Positions 59,001 to 64,000 of a stretch of 64,000 nt of DNA are shown piece after piece. A model generated the notes under the pieces. The model saw only the letters and a list, made by a program, of their open reading frames with translations. It did not search any database and was not told the origin of the DNA. The translations under genes and the position numbers were made by a program. Position 1 is the first letter of the stretch. Each line of letters starts with the position of its first letter. The stretch covers positions 23,604,964 to 23,668,963 of the forward strand of contig NC_135559.1 of NCBI RefSeq assembly GCF_964340395.1, written 5' to 3'. This DNA comes from Glandiceps talaboti. Taxonomy: Eukaryota > Hemichordata > Enteropneusta > Spengelidae.

Positions 59001-59319
59001 GTAATGTCTTGTGACTGTCTTGGTTAAATTATAGTCTATCATGGTGGATGTTGATGAATGGTAGTTTAAGTTTGAATGAATGACAATACCGTTTTCTATT
59101 TTAGTACAGGCATTGAAATCACCTTAACTTACAATATTTTAAAACATCTTTTTCTAGTAGCTGATACAAATTTGTGTCTTTCCATTTGGAGATGCTGGAA
59201 GCTTGAGGACTCATACACAGTGCAAACAAAAATATTTTTGTCTAGATCAAATATACTTTTATCAAGATGGGTCCAAATAAAGTCCCCACAACTGCTTTCC
59301 ATTTGTCTTATTCCATGTT

Positions 59320-59320
<1 letters not shown>
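59001..59320. other. Non-coding spacer
   Basis: AT-rich; no gene recognised. Confidence 0.35.
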
Positions 59321-59351
<31 letters not shown>

Positions 59352-59530
59352 TGTATGTATGTATGTATGTATGTATGTATGTATGTATGTATGTATGTAT
59401 GTATGTATGTATGTATGTATGTATGTATGTATGTATGTATGTATGTATGTATGTATGTATGTATGTATGTATGTATGTATGTATGTATGTATGTATGTAT
59501 GTATGTATGTATGTATGTATGTATGTATAT

Positions 59531-59570
<40 letters not shown>

Positions 59571-59885
59571 ATGTATGTATGTATGTATGTATGTATGTAT
59601 GTATGTATGTATGTATGTATGTATGCATGCATGTATGTATGTATGCATGCATGTATATATGTATGTATGTATGTATATATGTATCTATGTATGTATGTGT
59701 GTGTATGTGTATGTATGTATGTATGTATGTATGTATGTATGCATGCATGTATGTATGTGTATGTGTGTATGTATATATGTATGTATGTGTGTATGTATGT
59801 GTGTATGTATGTATGTATGTATAGATGTACGTATGTATGTATGTATGTATGTATGTGTGTGTATGTACGTATGTATGTGTATGTT

Positions 59886-59917
<32 letters not shown>

Positions 59918-60345
59918 TGTATGTATGTATGTATGTATGCATGCATGTATATATGTATGTATGTATGTATATATGTATGTATGTATGTACCGTATGTGTG
60001 TGTATGTGTATGTATGTATGTATGTATGTATGTATGTATGTATGTATGTATGTATGTATAGATGTACGTATGTATGTATGTATGTATGTGTGTGTATGTA
60101 CGTATGTATGTATGTATGTATGTATGTATGTGTATGTGTGTATGTGTGAATGTATGTGTGTATGTATGTATGTATGTATGTATGTACAGATGTACGTATG
60201 TATGTATGTATGTGGGTGTATGTATGTATGTGGGTGTATGTATGTGTGTGTATGTATGTATGTATGTATGTGTGTGTGTGTGTATGTACGTATGTATGTA
60301 TGTATGTACAGATGTATGTGTGTGTGTGTGTATGTTTGTATGTAT
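59321..60345. repeat. 1-kb (ATGT)n microsatellite with GTGT variants
   Basis: Pure ATGT for the first ~200 bp, then interruptions (GTGTGT run near 59531, GCATGCATG blocks, ATATATG, TACGTATG), with a ~315-bp block pattern repeated (ATAGATGTACG at 59820 and 60058). The long Tyr-Val-Cys-Met and Tyr-Ile-His-Thr frames on both strands are artefacts. Confidence 0.95.
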
Positions 60346-61625
60346 AAATTCTCCTCACTGTTGTGCTTGCTTCTTGCCATTCACATATTGTGGGGCATAA
60401 TTGTGATGTAATTAATATAAATATGGTTGATATTTATCACATACACAAATCAAGTGAACCCGTCATTAAAATCATAGACATTGGACATTCTCTCCATGGT
60501 CTATGTTAAAATTGAAATGTTTAGATAACCTAGCCATCTAGTATTTTCACTTACAAGTTACAAGTCTTATTCTTCTAATAATTGTCAAATGATAAGTGCA
60601 TTGGTGACATAGTTTAGAAGGTTTAGAAGGTATTGGAGATGACTCTGGTAGCCGTGCTAACAAACTTTTCATTGACTCGATGGCAACATTTTGCCATTCG
60701 TTAATAAACGTATGTGTTTTCTTCTTGTCACTGTTTTTTTCAATAGAAATGACCTTCTGAATTGTTTTTAACACATCATAGTCTATCTTCACTGACAGCT
60801 ACACTAAGGAACTTAAACATTTTTGTCACTTCACAGCTTTGGTTTTGCTTGATATTCTCATAATGGACAACAAAAACAGTAAGGTCGGGCCAATCGGTTC
60901 AACCAGCTCAGAGGATGAGTCTTGTATCCCTTGGCAATGTTTTTGACCACTCTGTAAAAACAAACATATAGTCTCTACTAGCCTTGCTCATGTCAAGCAG
61001 GCGTTTTGCCATTCTGTATATAAATAAACTACATTTATATGAAATGATAGTCTGAGTGAGTGATTGCAAACTAGTCAGGTGTGAATATTTAGGAACAACT
61101 AATAACTGTGAAAAGGTTATTAAAAAGTTGAATAACAAACTCAAAACAGTTGAAGATTATGAGCCATAAATAAATAAATAACTAAATCTCCCAAGGAACT
61201 TATAAATGTTGATGATACTTTTAGCTTGTTTTAATAGTATCGTATGTTGCTTTCAAAATGATAATTGAAGTCAGAAGGATGCTATGATTCTTGAAAAGTG
61301 CCAAATTTCACCAATAACGCTAAATATGTGTTGTGGTGCCTGTTGCTATGTCGACCTTCTATCATCGGGGCATTGCTATAGCGACCTATCATCAATGACG
61401 TTGTGATTGTGATTTTCTGATCATGCCATAGAGGGAACCATTATATTAATTTTACGGTCAATGTACAGGTGTTGGGCTTTGTTATGTTTATGAAAAAAAA
61501 CAAGTAAATAAATACTGACAAGCATCAACAACAGTAATTACAAGGCATTATCAACAACAAGAATTACTAGATGTTTTATAATATATGTCGAAATGTCACA
61601 ATTGTATAATTATACGGTTTTATAC
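60346..61625. other. Intergenic; weak minus-strand frames
   Basis: Minus-strand frames at 60547-60792 (e.g. KTHTFINEWQNVAIE) and 60908-61144 (e.g. MAKRLLDMSKASRDYM) look somewhat protein-like. I find no domain, no start/splice support and in-frame stops between them. They may be remnants of an element or a neighbouring gene on the minus strand. Confidence 0.25.
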
Positions 61626-64000
61626 CCCATGTATATAGGGCATATAGGGTATATAGAGTATATAGGGCATATAGGGTATATAGAGTATATAGGGCATATA
61701 GAGTATATAGGGCATATAGGGTATATAGAGTATATAGGGCATATAGAGTATATAGGGCATATAGAGTATATAGGGTATATAGGGCATATAGGGTATATAG
61801 AGTATATAGGGCATGTAGAGTATATAGGGTATATAGGGTATATAGAGTATATAGGGTATATAGGGCATATAGAGTATATAGGGCATATAGAGTATATAGG
61901 GCATATAGAGTATATAGAGTATATATGGTATATAGAGTATATAGAGTATATAGGGCATATAGAGTATATAGAGTATATAGGGCATATAGAGTATATAGGG
62001 TATATAGGGCATATAGAGTATATAGGGTATATAGAGTATATAGAGTATATAGGGCATATAGAGTATATAGGGTATATAGGCCATATAGGGTATATAGGGC
62101 ATATAGAGTATATAGAGTATATAGGGTATATAGGGTATATAGGCCATATAGGGCATATAGAGTATATAGGGTATATAGAGTATATAGGGTATATAGAGTA
62201 TATAGGGTATATAGAGTATATAGGGTATATAGAGTATATAGAGTATATAGGGTATATAGGCCATATAGGGCATATAGAGTATATAGGGCATATAGGGTAT
62301 ATAGGGTATATAGAGTATATAGGGTATATAGGGCATATAGAGTATATAGGGCATATAGAGTATATAGGGCATATAGAGTATATAGGGCATATAGAGTATA
62401 TAGGGCATATAGGGTATATAGGGCATATAGGGCATATAGAGTATATAGGGCATATAGAGTATATAGGGCATATAGAGTATATAGGGCATATAGAGTATAT
62501 AGGGCATATAGAGTATATAGAGTATATAGGGCATATAGAGTATATAGGGTATATAGGGCATATAGGGTATATAGAGTATATAGGGCATATAGAGTATATA
62601 GGGTATATAGGGCATATAGGGTATATAGAGTATATAGGGTATATAGAGTATATAGGGCATATAGAGTATATAGGGCATATAGGGTATATAGGGCATATAG
62701 GGTATATAGAGTATATAGGGCATATAGAGTATATAGGGTATATAGGCCATATAGGGTATATAGGGTATATAGGGCATATAGAGTATATAGAGTATATAGG
62801 GTATATAGGGTATATAGGCCATATAGGGCATATAGAGTATATAGGGTATATAGAGTATATAGGGTATATAGAGTATATAGGGTATATAGAGTATATAGGG
62901 TATATAGAGTATATAGGGCATATAGAGTATATAGGGTATATAGGGTATATAGAGTATATAGGGCATATAGGGTATATATGGTATATAGGGTATATAGGGC
63001 ATACAGGGTATATAGAGTATATAGGGCATATAGGGCATATAGGGTATATATGGTATATAGGGCATATAGGACATATAGAATATATAGGGTATATAGGGTA
63101 TATAGAGTATATAGGGCATATAGGGTATATAGGGCATATAGAGTATATAGGGCATATAGAGTATATAGGGCATATAGAGTATATAGGGCATATAGGGTAT
63201 ATAGAGTATATAGGGCATATAGGGTATATAGAGTATATAGAGTATATAGGGCATATAGAGTATATAGGGCATATAGGGTATATAGGGCATATAGAGTATA
63301 TAGGGCATATAGAGTATATAGGGTATATAGGGTATATAGGGCATATAGAGTATATAGGGCATATAGAGTATATAGGGTATATAGGGCATATAGAGTATAT
63401 AGGGCATATAGAGTATATAGGGCATATAGAGTATATAGGGCATATAGGGTATATAGAGTATATAGGGCATATAGGGTATATAGGCCATATAGGGTATATA
63501 GGGCATATAGGGTATATATGGTATATAGGGCATATAGGGTATATAGGGCATATAGAGTATATAGGGTATATAGAGTATATAGGGCATATAGGGTATATAT
63601 GGTATATAGGCCATATAGGGTATATAGGGCATATAGGGTATATATGGTATATAGGGTATATATGGCATATAGAGTATATAGGGCATATAGAGTATATAGG
63701 GCATATAGAGTATATAGGGCATATAGAGTATATAGGGTATATAGGGCATATAGGGCATATAGGGTATATAGGGCATATAGAGTATATAGGGCATATAGAG
63801 TATATAGGGTATATAGAGTATATAGGGCATATAGAGTATATAGGGCATATAGGGTATATAGGCCATATAGGGCATATAGAGTATATAGGGTATATAGAGT
63901 ATATAGGGTATATAGAGTATATAGGGTATATAGAGTATATAGGGTATATAGAGTATATAGGGCATATAGAGTATATAGGGTATATAGGGTATATAGAGTA
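61626..64000. repeat. 9-bp TATA-rich array running off the window
   Basis: About 264 units of GTATATAGG, GCATATAGG and GTATATAGA mixed in no simple order, with occasional GCCATATAGG. The 781-codon minus-strand frame (Pro/Leu-Tyr-Ile/Met triplets) is a direct effect of the 9-bp period and not a gene. The array continues past 64000. Confidence 0.96.

Noticed and set aside
59076-60411. Cys/Met/Tyr/Val-rich and Tyr/Ile/His/Thr frames up to 362 codons
   Set aside because: Translations of an (ATGT)n microsatellite.
60547-61144. Minus-strand gene
   Set aside because: Two protein-like frames but in-frame stops between them, no convincing splice sites, no recognised domain.
61620-63965. 781-codon minus-strand open frame
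   Set aside because: Pure product of a 9-bp repeat; only Pro/Leu-Tyr-Ile/Met-type triplets, no start or splice support.

Overview
The window is nuclear DNA from an animal. It is AT-rich, has long introns with canonical GT-AG sites plus two minor-class (U12, AT-AC) introns, and carries several non-LTR retrotransposon fragments, a tRNA-derived SINE and small inverted-repeat elements. The gene content (a ciliary TTC23-family gene) and repeat style would suit a marine invertebrate such as a hemichordate, lancelet or similar animal. I cannot fix the species from the sequence alone.

Layout: (1) 1-1.3 kb holds three short exons of an unrecognised plus-strand gene. (2) 1.3-12.6 kb is intergenic repeat territory: two diverged copies of a ~1.1-kb element flanking a 51-bp minisatellite, a 97-bp inverted-repeat element with a perfect 9-bp target duplication, a ~2.6-kb foldback-like structure whose arms are made of tandem repeats, and two LINE 3' ends. 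(3) 13.0-58.3 kb is one 12-exon gene on the plus strand. Its spliced reading frame is 1,473 nt (490 residues plus stop) with all phases consistent, and it encodes a TTC23-like tetratricopeptide protein. Only about 3% of this 45-kb gene is coding. Its introns hold a 7-kb satellite with a ~2.55-kb higher-order repeat, a 42-bp array, a 26-bp array, a 36-bp array built from exon 5's own splice donor, a composite 36/49-bp array, two 46-bp arrays (160 and 99 units), an L1/Tx1-like LINE with target duplication, a SINE and hairpin elements. (4) 58.3-64 kb is the 3' flank, with a 1-kb ATGT microsatellite and a 9-bp TATA-rich array that runs off the window edge.

By my count roughly half of the 64 kb is tandemly repeated. 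Nearly all long open frames in the window are shadows of repeats whose period is a multiple of three. The most interesting features are: the U12 introns bracketing exons 5-6; donor-like motifs repeated on both sides of exon 5; a 9-block inversion inside the second 46-bp array with 1- and 3-nt palindrome centres; exact length conservation of 160 consecutive 46-bp units; and the small 9-bp-target-duplication element with three copies. I found no bacterial-type operon, CRISPR array, rRNA or functional tRNA gene.
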